This document shows positions 1-8,045 of a stretch of DNA of 64,000 nucleotides, piece by piece. The notes beneath the pieces are model-generated. The model searched no databases, was not told the origin of the DNA, and worked only from the letters and a program-made list of their open reading frames with translations. A program made the translations under genes and the position numbers. Source of the DNA: Magnetospirillum sp. ME-1 (GTDB taxonomy: Bacteria; Pseudomonadota; Alphaproteobacteria; Rhodospirillales; Magnetospirillaceae); the NCBI RefSeq assembly GCF_002105535.1, contig NZ_CP015848.1:62001-126000 (forward strand), given 5' to 3'. The stretch's first letter is position 1. Each line of letters opens with the position of its first letter.

Positions 1-288
1 TTCATCGACACCATGCTGGAAGCCTATCTGGTCACCGAGCAGATCGTCGAGAAGCTGGACCACCAGGATTCGCCGCTGCGCGACCGCGCCGTACGGCTGG
101 TGCAGTTCTGCGCCGCCGGCGTGCTGCCCGAGGGCAAGGCCATGACAAGGGCGCGCCAGCGCATCCTGGCCCTGCTGCGCCAGCCCAATTTCGACGCCCA
201 TTTCATCGACGGTTTCACCGACCCGGTGCGGGCCCAGAAGGCGCTGCGCGACTTCCACATCCTGCTGGTCAAGGCAGGGTTCGGCTGA
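1..288 (+). CDS. C-terminal fragment of an unrecognised protein (runs off the left edge)
   Basis: The reading frame is open from base 1, so the gene starts upstream of the window and only the last 95 residues are visible. The first in-frame ATG at 13 is probably internal. The fragment looks all-helical and soluble. It has no cysteine cluster, membrane segment or nucleotide-binding motif; it contains one Cys, in the stretch VRLVQFCAAGVLPEG. I do not recognise the family. It ends 29 bp before the stop of the opposing K+ channel gene, so the two are convergent. Confidence 0.6.
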   Translation, partial: FIDTMLEAYLVTEQIVEKLDHQDSPLRDRAVRLVQFCAAGVLPEGKAMTRARQRILALLRQPNFDAHFIDGFTDPVRAQKALRDFHILLVKAGFG

Positions 289-316
289 AGGCCCCGCCCC
301 CAGTCCTCCTCGGCCC

Positions 317-1399
317 TCAGTCCTCCTCGGGATGGGCATGGGCGCCCCGCAGCGGCTTGGCGCAGTGGGGGCACAGGTGCCCCGTCTCCACCGACTGGCG
401 CAGAATCAGCGACGCCTCCTCCTCGGAGAGCTGCAGGGTGCGGCGCGTGCGCTCCAGCAACCGGCGCTCCGAGCGGTTGATGGAGCCGTCCTCCAGCGCC
501 TTTTCCACCGCTTCGCGGTATTCCTCGCGGCGGATGCGCATCTGCTCGGAAAAGCCGGACGCCAGCACACCGGCGGGCAGCGCGATCATGCCCACGCCCA
601 GGATGGCGGTCAGCGCCCCCAATAATCGGCCCATGGGGGTGATGGGCACCATATCGCCATAGCCCAGCGTGGTCAGCGTCACCACCGCCCACCACATGGA
701 GGTGGGGATGTCGCTGAACACATGCGGCTGGGCGCGGTGCTCGAACAGATAGATCAGGCTGGACGTCAGCACCAGGATCACCATCATGACGAACAGCACC
801 GCCGAGATGGAGCGCGCCTCCTGGCGGGCCACCGCCGCCATCACCGTCATGGCCATGGAATAGCGGCCCAGCTTGAAGACGCGCAGCACGCGCAGCACAC
901 GGATGGCCCGCAGGTCCATCTCGACGAACATGCCCAGGTAGAACGGCAGGACCGCCAGCAGATCGACGATGGCCATGGGCGACACCGCCCAGCGCAGCCG
1001 CCCCCAGAGCGGATGGCGGAACTTGGGATCGTCGATCTCCACCGCCGTCCACAGCCGCAGCAGGTATTCCAGGCTGAAGATCGCCACCGAGGCCAGGTCG
1101 AAGGCGTGGAAGGCCGGGCCGTGGGCGATGGACAGATGCTCGATGGATTCCAGCACCACCGCCACCACGTTCAGCACGATCAGCGCGATCAGGAAGGCGT
1201 CGACCACCTTGACCAGCAGGTCGGAATGGCCTTCGCCGCCCAGCATGTGGTAGACCGTGCGCCGCAGCGTGCGCCGGCGGCGGACGTGCCGCTGCCCCGG
1301 ATGCGGATGTCCCGGATGCGCCGTGGTCGGATGCGGATGGGCGGAATGGCTATTGGTCACAAAACGGCCGATGTCAAAGACGCTTATTTGCGCCACCAT
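317..1399 (-). CDS. Voltage-gated potassium channel, six-transmembrane type
   Basis: This is an inner-membrane ion channel of 360 residues. The K+ selectivity filter TLGYGD is present, followed by the pore-lining last helix. An S4-like helix carries regularly spaced arginines (RAIRVLRVLRVFKLGR), which marks voltage-sensor architecture. S1 is around residues 62-85. The cytoplasmic tail (about 285-360) is charged and ends with a CPHC pair that could bind metal. The N-terminus is unusual, with a His/Pro-rich stretch at about residues 18-38 before a basic patch. I took the ATG at 1399; a start nearer the first membrane helix (MLGGEGH) cannot be excluded. It is divergent from cobA across 107 bp. 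The cation-channel assignment is firm; K+ selectivity follows from the filter. Confidence 0.88.
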   Translation of the reverse strand: MVAQISVFDIGRFVTNSHSAHPHPTTAHPGHPHPGQRHVRRRRTLRRTVYHMLGGEGHSDLLVKVVDAFLIALIVLNVVAVVLESIEHLSIAHGPAFHAFDLASVAIFSLEYLLRLWTAVEIDDPKFRHPLWGRLRWAVSPMAIVDLLAVLPFYLGMFVEMDLRAIRVLRVLRVFKLGRYSMAMTVMAAVARQEARSISAVLFVMMVILVLTSSLIYLFEHRAQPHVFSDIPTSMWWAVVTLTTLGYGDMVPITPMGRLLGALTAILGVGMIALPAGVLASGFSEQMRIRREEYREAVEKALEDGSINRSERRLLERTRRTLQLSEEEASLILRQSVETGHLCPHCAKPLRGAHAHPEED

Positions 1400-1506
1400 A
1401 TCCGACCGCCCCCGGTGAGGGGAAGGGGCGGACGGTGACGGAAATTCATGGCGCGGAGCACGCCATGTACTTTAGTGTGTTTTAATATACAGGAGCGGGA
1501 GAGGCC

Positions 1507-2280
1507 ATGAGCGCGGCCGGGTCGAATACCAAGGCGGGGCGGGTGTTTCTGATCGGGGCGGGACCGGGCGATCCGGACCTGTTGACGGTCAAGGCGTTGC
1601 GCCTGATTCAGGGCGCCGCCCTGGTGGTGTATGACCGACTGGTCAGTCAGGAAATCATGGACCTGATCCCCGCCGCCGCCGAGAAGGTCTATGCCGGCAA
1701 GGCGCTGGGCAACCATCATCTGGTCCAGGACGAGATCAACGATCTGCTGCTGCGCCTCGCCCGCTCGGGCCGCGACGTGGTGCGGTTGAAGGGCGGCGAT
1801 CCCTTCGTCTTCGGACGCGGCAGCGAGGAGGCCCTGTATCTCGCCGCCCACGGCATCACCTTCGAGGTGGTGCCCGGCATCAGCGCCGCCGCCGGCTGTT
1901 CCACCTATGCCGGCATTCCGCTGACCCATCGCGGGCTGGCCACCGGCGTACGCTTCGTCACCGGCCACCTGCAGGGTGACCGCTCGCTGGATCTGGACTG
2001 GACCAGACTGGCCGATCCCGACATCACCCTGGCGGTCTATATGGGGCTGCAGGCCCTGCCCGAGATTTCCGTCCGCCTGATGGCCGCCGGCCTCTCGCCC
2101 GACACCCCCGCCGCCGCCATCGAAAGCGGCACCACGCCGCGCCAGCGCCGGGTGGTGGGCACGCTGGCCACCTTGCTGGAGCTGACCCGGGACGCCGGGC
2201 TGCAGGCCCCCACCCTGCTGATCATCGGCCGCGTGGTCGGGCTGGCCGACGAGTTGGACTGGTTCGGCAAGCATGGCTGA
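1507..2280 (+). CDS. cobA: Uroporphyrinogen-III C-methyltransferase (SUMT)
   Basis: This enzyme transfers two methyl groups from S-adenosylmethionine to uroporphyrinogen III, giving precorrin-2, the branch point to siroheme and cobalamin. The 257-residue protein is the single-domain length. It carries the family motifs VFLIGAGPGDPDLLTVKA near the N-terminus, VYDRLVS, and RLKGGDPFVFGRG around residues 95-107. The ATG is preceded by GGAG and GAGAGG purine runs. Its stop overlaps the next gene by 8 bp, so the two are co-translated. Because dsrAB encode a siroheme enzyme just downstream, the likely role is siroheme supply, though cobalamin synthesis is equally compatible with the sequence. Confidence 0.93.
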   Translation: MSAAGSNTKAGRVFLIGAGPGDPDLLTVKALRLIQGAALVVYDRLVSQEIMDLIPAAAEKVYAGKALGNHHLVQDEINDLLLRLARSGRDVVRLKGGDPFVFGRGSEEALYLAAHGITFEVVPGISAAAGCSTYAGIPLTHRGLATGVRFVTGHLQGDRSLDLDWTRLADPDITLAVYMGLQALPEISVRLMAAGLSPDTPAAAIESGTTPRQRRVVGTLATLLELTRDAGLQAPTLLIIGRVVGLADELDWFGKHG

Positions 2281-3034
2281 GAACTCCGCCCTGGTGCTGG
2301 TCGGTCACGGCTCGGGACGATATCCCGACGCCGCCAGGCCGATCCTGGCCCTGGCGGACTCCATCCGGCGCCGCAAGCTTTTCGCCGAGGTAACGGCGGT
2401 GTTCATGAAGCAGGACCCGCCGCTGTCGGCGGCCCTGTCCCTGGTCAGCGCCCCCATTGTCTACGTGGTTCCGGTCTTCGCCGGGCGCGGCTTCTACACC
2501 GGCACCCTGATCCCGCGTGAAATTGGACTGACCGGTCAGGTAACGGAGCGGGATGGCCGCCGGGTGATCTACACCGAGCCGGCGGGCACCCATCCCCGCC
2601 TGCCCGGCCTGCTGGCCTGCCGCGCCGACGGCGTGGCGCGGACCTGCGGCTGGGAGCCGACGCACACCAGCCTGCTGCTCATCGCCCACGGCTCGGCCCG
2701 GCCGGGCGGCGCGGGCGAGACTCCACGGGCCATCGCCGCGGCCCTGGCGGCCATGAACCACTTCGCCGAGGTGGAACTGGTCTTCCTGGAACAGGAGCCC
2801 CTGGCCCGGACCTGGCCGGAGAGGATCAGGGGAGACACCGTGGTGGCGCTGCCCCTGCTGGTGGCGCAAGGGCTGCACGCCGGCCAGGACATCCCGCCGC
2901 TGTTCGGCCTGACCCAGGGCCAGACCGGCCCGGTGGACAGCCATGGCCGCCGGGTGGCGCTCGCCACCGGCCTGGGCGCCGAGCCGGAATTGGAAGAGAT
3001 CATCCTCGATCTGGTCAGGGGGACGATCTCGTAG
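2273..3034 (+). CDS. CbiX/SirB-like sirohydrochlorin chelatase, two-domain
   Basis: This is a class II chelatase that inserts Fe2+ or Co2+ into sirohydrochlorin. The 253-residue protein contains two tandem CbiX-like halves, each opening with the diagnostic motif: VLVGHGSGR at residues 7-15 and LLIAHGSAR near 138. The histidine in each GHGS/AHGS is the family's metal-handling residue. The start overlaps the cobA stop by 8 bp. Metal specificity cannot be read from sequence. Next to cobA and the dsr operon, an iron-inserting role for siroheme is the simplest inference. No precorrin-2 dehydrogenase, needed between the two steps, is visible here. Confidence 0.85.
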   Translation: MAENSALVLVGHGSGRYPDAARPILALADSIRRRKLFAEVTAVFMKQDPPLSAALSLVSAPIVYVVPVFAGRGFYTGTLIPREIGLTGQVTERDGRRVIYTEPAGTHPRLPGLLACRADGVARTCGWEPTHTSLLLIAHGSARPGGAGETPRAIAAALAAMNHFAEVELVFLEQEPLARTWPERIRGDTVVALPLLVAQGLHAGQDIPPLFGLTQGQTGPVDSHGRRVALATGLGAEPELEEIILDLVRGTIS

Positions 3035-3062
3035 CGGCCTTGTGGGCGCCGCCCACACCCGC

Positions 3063-3150
3063 AAAGGGCCCAAGGCCCTTTGATCCCCTTGGATTTTAAG
3101 GAATGGGGTCCAGGGACTGCGTCCCTGGCGGGTGCAGGGCAGCGCCCTGG
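3063..3150. terminator. Cluster of three hairpins between convergent genes
   Basis: Three perfect inverted repeats follow one another: 3063-3081 (AAAGGGCC, 3-base loop), 3110-3128 (CCAGGGAC, 3-base loop) and 3135-3149 (CAGGGC, 3-base loop). They fill the space between the chelatase gene and the oppositely oriented 75-residue gene and probably end transcription from both sides. There is no long T tract, so rho-independent function is uncertain. The arrangement also resembles an intergenic repeat. Confidence 0.5.
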
Positions 3151-3154
3151 GATA

Positions 3155-3382
3155 TCACTTTCCCGCCCATGCCCCCATCACCCTCATCATCTCGCCCACC
3201 GTCTTCTCGTCCAGATCGACGATGGTGAAGCGGGCGCGGCCTTCCTTGATGCGCATCCTTAAGATCCGCATGCCGCTTTCGTGGTCCACGGCGGAAAAGC
3301 TGATCTCGCGGCTCCAGGGCGCGGCCAGGGTGGCCAGGGGCGAGACCTCTTCCTTGGCGAATTGGGGATCGTCGGTGGTCAT
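3155..3382 (-). CDS. Small unrecognised protein (75 aa) next to the TauD-like gene
   Basis: This is an acidic/basic mixed 75-residue cytoplasmic protein with no cysteine. It begins MTTDDPQFAKEEV and ends MGAWAGK. Its ATG (3382-3380) overlaps the TGA of the upstream dioxygenase gene by 4 bp, strong evidence that it is a real, translationally coupled gene and not a shadow frame. Secondary structure looks like a beta hairpin region (REISFSAVDHE, RARFTIVDLDE) plus a C-terminal helix. I do not recognise the family. Linkage to the dioxygenase and proximity to dsrA suggest a sulfur-related accessory role, but this is context only. Confidence 0.75.
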   Translation of the reverse strand: MTTDDPQFAKEEVSPLATLAAPWSREISFSAVDHESGMRILRMRIKEGRARFTIVDLDEKTVGEMMRVMGAWAGK

Positions 3383-4245
3383 GAAATCCTCTCGTGATAG
3401 CGCGCCCGGTAGAGCAGGCGGGGCGAGCGGGGATCGTCCCGGAACGGTTCGCGGGTGTGCAGCGGGTTGTTGGAGACCAGTCCCTGGCCCTCCTCCAGCA
3501 CATGTTCGAAGATATGGGGCGACGGCCCGTCCAGCAGGCGCCGGATGGCGGCGGCGGCCGGGGCGGCTTGCTCCGACCAGATGGCGTTGCGGGTCCGCGC
3601 CGTGTAGCGCATGTGCAGCGTGCCGTCGGCATTGAACGAGAATACCGGCCCCACCGTCTCGGGCCGCGTCATCCCCTCCTCCTCGTTGCCGGGAATGGTC
3701 AGGGCGTCGGGCCGCATCAGCGCCCGGATCAGCTCGGGGTCCTCGTCCCTGAGCAGGATATAGGCCATCTCGTGGTCCATCAGCCGGTTGGCCCCGCCCT
3801 CGGCCGCCTTTCCTGCGCAATGGAGCAGCAGGGCGCGCACCGTCCTGTCCGGCGGATTGTAATAGCCGTCGGTGTGCCAGGTGATGGGCCGCTCGGTATA
3901 GGGAATGTAGCGCGACCGCGTGCCATCGCGGTGAACGCGAAGCGGCGTGATGCCGTCGCCGTCGGCCAGGGCGTTGGCATCCAGCGAGACGAGGCCCAGC
4001 TGGGCGGCCAGAGCCTTCAGCGCCGTCTTGTGGTCGCGGCCGGGCTTCGGCCCCTCGGCATAGACCGCCATGTTGGCCCGCCCCAGCCGCTGGTGCAGCG
4101 CCTGCCTTTCACCAGGGGAGAGCGCGGCGATGTCGCCCACCTCCACCACCAGATCGCAGGTCGCAGCCGGCGCCCCGGCCAGTTTCCCGTCCCGCCAGCG
4201 GGCATAGGACTCGGCATCGTCGAGGCGAAAACAGGCTGGAATCAT
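3379..4245 (-). CDS. TauD/TfdA-family Fe(II)/2-oxoglutarate dioxygenase
   Basis: This 288-residue protein belongs to the taurine/2,4-D dioxygenase superfamily, which couples 2-oxoglutarate decarboxylation to substrate hydroxylation. The iron facial triad is visible: WHTDGYY gives His and Asp, and NNPLHTREPF gives the distal His. A C-terminal Arg-rich RLLYRARYHE is where the 2-oxoglutarate-binding Arg normally lies. The ATG at 4245 is chosen because GGAGG sits 9 bases upstream; a longer frame to 4407 has no such site. It is divergent from dsrA and coupled to the 75-residue gene. TauD releases sulfite from taurine, which would link it to Dsr, but the substrate here is unknown and many relatives act on non-sulfonates. 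Confidence 0.82.
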   Translation of the reverse strand: MIPACFRLDDAESYARWRDGKLAGAPAATCDLVVEVGDIAALSPGERQALHQRLGRANMAVYAEGPKPGRDHKTALKALAAQLGLVSLDANALADGDGITPLRVHRDGTRSRYIPYTERPITWHTDGYYNPPDRTVRALLLHCAGKAAEGGANRLMDHEMAYILLRDEDPELIRALMRPDALTIPGNEEEGMTRPETVGPVFSFNADGTLHMRYTARTRNAIWSEQAAPAAAAIRRLLDGPSPHIFEHVLEEGQGLVSNNPLHTREPFRDDPRSPRLLYRARYHERIS

Positions 4246-4481
4246 TGGAATTTTTCCTCCCCATCCATTTTCATGCGAATTTCCTAAAGAATCCACTTGG
4301 ATCGTAGGGTTCCTCAATATTATCATCCTCGAATGTAACGAGCCGCATAGAACGGCCGGACGAATCAGGAGAGGTCCGGGAGCAAGGCTTCCCAACGGAT
4401 CGGACATTTATCCAGCGTATTGCCGCGCCTTTTGGGCGTGCGTGCGAACGCATAGTGACGACGGTGAGGGAGCGAGAAGCA
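4246..4481. promoter_or_regulatory. Divergent control region between the TauD-like gene and dsrA
   Basis: These 236 bp contain an AT-richer island at about 4275-4340. A possible plus-strand promoter is TTGGAT (4297-4302), a 15-base spacer, then TATTAT (4318-4323); the spacer is short, so confidence is low. Nearer dsrA there is a perfect inverted repeat TGCGT-N4-ACGCA at 4439-4452, 30 bases before the dsrA start, which could be an operator or leader hairpin. dsrA's ATG at 4482 is preceded by AGGGAG. Confidence 0.35.
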
Positions 4482-5735
4482 ATGTCGAAGAAGATGCCGC
4501 CCACCCCCATGCTGGACCAACTGGAAAGCGGTCCGTGGCCCAGCTTCGTGACGGGCCTGAAGCGCCTGGCCGAGGTGGAGGGCAAGGCCCATTCCGGCAT
4601 CATGAAGAGTCTGCTGGGCCAGCTGGAGCACAGCTACCAGACCCGCAAGGGCTATTGGAAGGGCGGCACGGTGGGCGTGTTCGGCTATGGCGCCGGCGTC
4701 ATCCCGCGCTTTTCCGAGGTGGCCGACCAGTACCCGGAAAGCTCGGAATTCCACACGCTGCGCATCATGCCGGCGCCGGGCTTCTTCTACGACACCAAGA
4801 CGCTGCGCCAGATGTGCGACATCTGGGAGGAGCACGGCTCGGGCCTGATCGCGCTCCACGGCCAATCGGGCGACATCATGTTCCAGGGCTGCCGCACCGA
4901 GCAGGTCCAGGCCGCCTGGGACAAGATCAACGAGATGGGCTTCGACATGGGCGGCGCGGGTGCGGGCGTGCGCACCGCCGCCTCGTGCGTCGGCCCGGCG
5001 CGGTGCGAGCAGGCCTGCTACGACACCCTGTCGGCGCATCGCGCCATCATCAACGACTTCACCGACGACATCCACCGGCCGTCGCTGCCTTACAAGATGA
5101 AGTTCAAGTTCTCGGGCTGCGCCAATGACTGCGCCAACGCCACCCAGCGCGCCGACGTGGCCATCTTAGGGACCTGGAAGGACGACATGCAGGTCGACCA
5201 GGCGGAGGTGCAGGCCAAGGTCAAGCAACTGGGCCGCAAGGAATTCATCAACCAGGTGATCCGCATGTGCCCGACCCAGGCGCTGGGGCTCAACGACGAC
5301 GACACGCTGGACGTGGACAACAAGTCCTGCGTGCGCTGCATGCACTGCATCAACGTCTGCACCAAAGCGCTCAAGCCCGGCAAGGAAAAGGGCATCTGCA
5401 TCCTGGTGGGCGGCAAGCGCACTCTCAAGATCGGCGACCTGATGGGCACCGTGGTGGTCCCCTTCATGAAGCTGGAGACCGAGGAGGACTATGAAAAGCT
5501 GGTCCAGCTCGCCCACGACATGCTGGATTTCTTCGCCGACAACGCGCTGGAGCACGAGCGCACCGGCGAGATGATCGAGCGCATCGGGCTGGTGAACTAC
5601 CTCGACGCCCTGGGCCTCGACCTCGACGTCAACATGATCAACCAGCCGCGCACCAATTCCTACATCCGCACCGACGGATGGGAAGAGGAGGCCCGCAAGT
5701 GGGCCGAGCGCAAGACCAACAACGCCGCCGAGTAA
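4482..5735 (+). CDS. dsrA: Reverse dissimilatory sulfite reductase, alpha subunit
   Basis: This is the alpha subunit of the cytoplasmic alpha2beta2 siroheme reductase that, in sulfur oxidisers, forms sulfite from DsrC-bound persulfide sulfur. The 417-residue product has the siroheme/[4Fe-4S] ligand set: Cys169-x5-Cys175 (CVGPARC) and Cys213-x3-Cys217 (CANDC). A ferredoxin-type insertion, CVRCMHCINVC, lies around residue 285. The start at 4482 was chosen over an in-frame start 27 bases upstream because AGGGAG precedes it and it matches the usual N-terminus. It heads the dsr operon, with dsrB following after 14 bp. Confidence 0.97.
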   Translation: MSKKMPPTPMLDQLESGPWPSFVTGLKRLAEVEGKAHSGIMKSLLGQLEHSYQTRKGYWKGGTVGVFGYGAGVIPRFSEVADQYPESSEFHTLRIMPAPGFFYDTKTLRQMCDIWEEHGSGLIALHGQSGDIMFQGCRTEQVQAAWDKINEMGFDMGGAGAGVRTAASCVGPARCEQACYDTLSAHRAIINDFTDDIHRPSLPYKMKFKFSGCANDCANATQRADVAILGTWKDDMQVDQAEVQAKVKQLGRKEFINQVIRMCPTQALGLNDDDTLDVDNKSCVRCMHCINVCTKALKPGKEKGICILVGGKRTLKIGDLMGTVVVPFMKLETEEDYEKLVQLAHDMLDFFADNALEHERTGEMIERIGLVNYLDALGLDLDVNMINQPRTNSYIRTDGWEEEARKWAERKTNNAAE

Positions 5736-5749
5736 GGGAGACAGGACCC

Positions 5750-6820
5750 ATGACCGAACTTCGTCGTCCCGTTGAAAGCGGTGTTCCGGATTCCAAGCAG
5801 TTCATGCACCCCGCCTTGGTGCGCAATTACGGCAAGTGGACCCACCACGACCGCCCGCGCCCCGGCGTGCTGCGCCACGTGGCGGAAAGCGGCGAGGCGG
5901 TGTTCACCGTCAAGGCCGGCACCCAGCGCCAACTGGACGTGTTCACCATCCGCCGGCTGTGCGACATCGCCGATGCCTTCTGCGACGGCCATATCCGCTT
6001 CACCGTGCGCTCCTCGGTGGAGTTCATGACCACCGACGAGTCCAAGGTCCCGGCCCTGATCCAGCGGCTGGAGGACGAGGGCTTCCCGGTGGGCGGCACC
6101 GGCAATTCGGTGGGCTTCATCAGCCACACCCAGGGCTGGCTGCACTGCGACATCCCCGGCACCGACGCGTCGGGCGTGGTCAAGGCGCTGATGGACGAGC
6201 TGGTGGACGAGTTCAAGTCCGAGGAGATGCCCAACCGCGTCAAGATCACCACCAGCTGCTGCCAGATCAATTGCGGCGGCCAGGGCGACATCGCCATCAA
6301 CGTCCAGCACACCAAGCCCCCCGTGATCAACCATGCGCTGGTGGCGGGCGTGTGTGAGCGCCCGGCGGTGATCGCGCGCTGCCCGGTGGCGGCCATCCGT
6401 CCCGCCCTGGTGGACGGCAAGCCCAGCCTTGAGGTGGACGAGAAGAAGTGCGTGTGCTGCGGCGCCTGCTATCCGCCCTGCCCGCCCATGCAGATCAACG
6501 ATCCCGTCCATTCCAAGATCGCCATCTGGGTGGGCGGCAAGCATTCGTCCACCCGCTCCAAGCCCATGTTCCACAAGCTGGTGGCCGCCGGCCTGCCCAA
6601 CAACGCGCCGCGCTGGCCGGAAGTGGCCGAGGTGGTGAAGAAGATCCTGTCGGTCTACAAGAACGACGCGCGCGCCTGGGAGCGCATGGGCGAGTGGATC
6701 GAGCGCATCGGCTGGCCCCGCTTCTTCGAGCTGACCGAGCTGCCCTTCACCAAGTACCACGTGGACAACTGGCGGGGCGGCCGGGCCAATCTCAACGCCT
6801 CGGCGCACCTGCACTTCTAG
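5750..6820 (+). CDS. dsrB: Reverse dissimilatory sulfite reductase, beta subunit
   Basis: This is the 356-residue beta subunit, which carries the catalytic siroheme in characterised DsrAB enzymes. The cysteine motifs TTSCCQINCGGQGD and CERPAVIARCPVAAI supply the coupled [4Fe-4S] cluster. They are followed by the ferredoxin domain motif CVCCGACYPPCPP around residues 240-252. The ATG at 5750 has GGGAG upstream; the open frame extends further 5' inside dsrA but without a site. It is homologous to DsrA by ancient duplication. The C-terminal region (YHVDNWRGGRANLNASAHLHF) is intact. Confidence 0.97.
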   Translation: MTELRRPVESGVPDSKQFMHPALVRNYGKWTHHDRPRPGVLRHVAESGEAVFTVKAGTQRQLDVFTIRRLCDIADAFCDGHIRFTVRSSVEFMTTDESKVPALIQRLEDEGFPVGGTGNSVGFISHTQGWLHCDIPGTDASGVVKALMDELVDEFKSEEMPNRVKITTSCCQINCGGQGDIAINVQHTKPPVINHALVAGVCERPAVIARCPVAAIRPALVDGKPSLEVDEKKCVCCGACYPPCPPMQINDPVHSKIAIWVGGKHSSTRSKPMFHKLVAAGLPNNAPRWPEVAEVVKKILSVYKNDARAWERMGEWIERIGWPRFFELTELPFTKYHVDNWRGGRANLNASAHLHF

Positions 6821-6832
6821 GAGGCCGGCTCG

Positions 6833-7192
6833 ATGAAATTCGCGATTCTGGTCAACGAAGGCCCCTACAACCACCAGGCCGCCGACAGCGCCTTCCAGTT
6901 CTGCAAGGCGGCCTTGGACAAGGGCCACGAGATCTTCCGGGTGTTCTTCTATTACGACGGCGTCAACAACGCCACCAAACTGGGCGAACCGCCCTCGGAC
7001 GACCGCAACGTGACGAAGAACTGGCAGAAGCTGGCGGACGATCACAAGGTCGATCTGGTGGTCTGCGTCGCCGCCGGTCTGCGGCGCGGCATCACCGAGG
7101 CCAATCTCGCTCCAGGCTTCCGCATCTCGGGCCTGGGCCAGCTGATCGAGGCCGGCATCCATGCCGACCGTCTCGTGACTTTCGGGGATTAA
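6833..7192 (+). CDS. dsrE: DsrE sulfurtransferase subunit
   Basis: This is the catalytic subunit of the DsrE2F2H2 sulfur-carrier hexamer, which takes sulfane sulfur from rhodanese/TusA-type donors and passes it to DsrC. It has 119 residues. The active cysteine is Cys78 in DLVVCVAAGLRRG, the same position as in the studied Allochromatium protein. A second Cys is at 24. The start overlaps the end of an AGGAGG site that includes the dsrB stop. DsrEFH are diagnostic of the oxidative Dsr pathway and absent from sulfate reducers. Confidence 0.96.
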   Translation: MKFAILVNEGPYNHQAADSAFQFCKAALDKGHEIFRVFFYYDGVNNATKLGEPPSDDRNVTKNWQKLADDHKVDLVVCVAAGLRRGITEANLAPGFRISGLGQLIEAGIHADRLVTFGD

Positions 7193-7196
7193 AGCC

Positions 7197-7577
7197 ATGG
7201 ACGATATGGAAAGCGGCATCGTCAAGAAGTTCATGTTCGTCAACCGCAAGGCCCCCCACGGCACCGTCTACGCCCTGGAAGTGCTGGAAATGGTACTGAT
7301 CTCGGCGGCCTTCGACCAGGATGTGCATCTGGCCTTCCTCGACGACGGCGTGCTGCAGATCAAGAAGGGCCAGACGCCCGCCGGCATCGGGGTCAAGAAC
7401 TTCTCGCCCACCTACCGGGCGTTGGAGGGCTACGACATCGAGAAGCTGTACGTGGAGGCGGAAAGCCTGGCCGAACGCGGCCTGACCGAGGACGACCTGC
7501 TGGTCGACGTCGAGGTCCTGAGCCGCGCCGAGATGGGCAAGCTGATGGCCGAGATGGACGTGGTCCTGACGGCTTAA
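7197..7577 (+). CDS. dsrF: DsrF, DsrE-like subunit
   Basis: This is the second DsrE-fold subunit of the DsrEFH complex, 126 residues. It contains no cysteine at all, consistent with the structural, non-catalytic role known for DsrF. The typical N-terminus is KKFMFVNRKAPHGTVYALE, with ISAAFDQDVHLAFLDDGVLQ in the middle. It starts 4 bp after dsrE; an alternative ATG lies 9 bases further in. An inverted-repeat element separates it from dsrH. Confidence 0.95.
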   Translation: MDDMESGIVKKFMFVNRKAPHGTVYALEVLEMVLISAAFDQDVHLAFLDDGVLQIKKGQTPAGIGVKNFSPTYRALEGYDIEKLYVEAESLAERGLTEDDLLVDVEVLSRAEMGKLMAEMDVVLTA

Positions 7578-7578
7578 G

Positions 7579-7670
7579 CCCCCCACCCCAACCCCTCCCC
7601 ACGAGGGGGAGGGGCGATACGGAACGAAAGCTCTCCTCCCCTTGATGGGGAGGGGTCGGGGGTGGGGTGG
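7579..7670. repeat. GC-rich palindromic repeat, family A, copy 1 (between dsrF and dsrH)
   Basis: A roughly 92-bp element starts one base after the dsrF stop. It consists of CCCCACCCCAACCCCTCCCC, a GGGGAGGGG return, a short unique centre, then CTCCCCTTGATGGGGAGGGG and a G-rich end complementary to the beginning. The whole unit can fold back on itself and contains two smaller hairpins. The reverse complement of 12733-12820 is nearly the same sequence, so this is a dispersed family and the two copies are inverted relative to each other. Confidence 0.85.
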
Positions 7671-7709
7671 AACCGCCTTCCGCGATGACAAGAAATTGAG
7701 GATTTGCCC

Positions 7710-8018
7710 ATGGCAACGCTGCACACCGTCAACAAATCCCCCTTCGAGCGCTCCTGCCTCGAATCCTGCCTGGGCCACGCCCAGCCCGGCGATTCCATCC
7801 TGCTGATGGAGGACGCGGTCATCGCCGCGCTGTCCGGCACCGCCTTCGAAGGCAAGATGGCCGACGCCGCCAAGACCATGAAGCTGCATGTCCTGGGCCC
7901 CGATCTGGCGGCCAGGGGACTGGACCCCGCAAAGGTGGTAAAAGACATCATTGTCGTGGATTACGCCGGATTCGTGGATCTGGCGATCGAGACCAAGGCG
8001 ACCAACGCCTGGCTGTAA
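7710..8018 (+). CDS. dsrH: DsrH sulfurtransferase subunit
   Basis: This is the third subunit of the DsrEFH sulfur carrier, 102 residues, the usual length. Cys20 in SCLESCLGH is at the conserved sulfur-handling position, with a second Cys at 16. The ATG at 7710 gives the expected MATLHTVNKSPF; a TTG six bases earlier is possible but unnecessary. It lies 132 bp downstream of dsrF because of the inserted repeat. dsrC follows after 27 bp. Confidence 0.95.
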   Translation: MATLHTVNKSPFERSCLESCLGHAQPGDSILLMEDAVIAALSGTAFEGKMADAAKTMKLHVLGPDLAARGLDPAKVVKDIIVVDYAGFVDLAIETKATNAWL

Positions 8019-8045
8019 CCGAAGAATAATCGAGGAGAGGAACAC

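Noticed and set aside
4455-4481. Earlier dsrA start
   Set aside because: It adds nine residues not typical of DsrA and lacks a ribosome site as good as the one before 4482.
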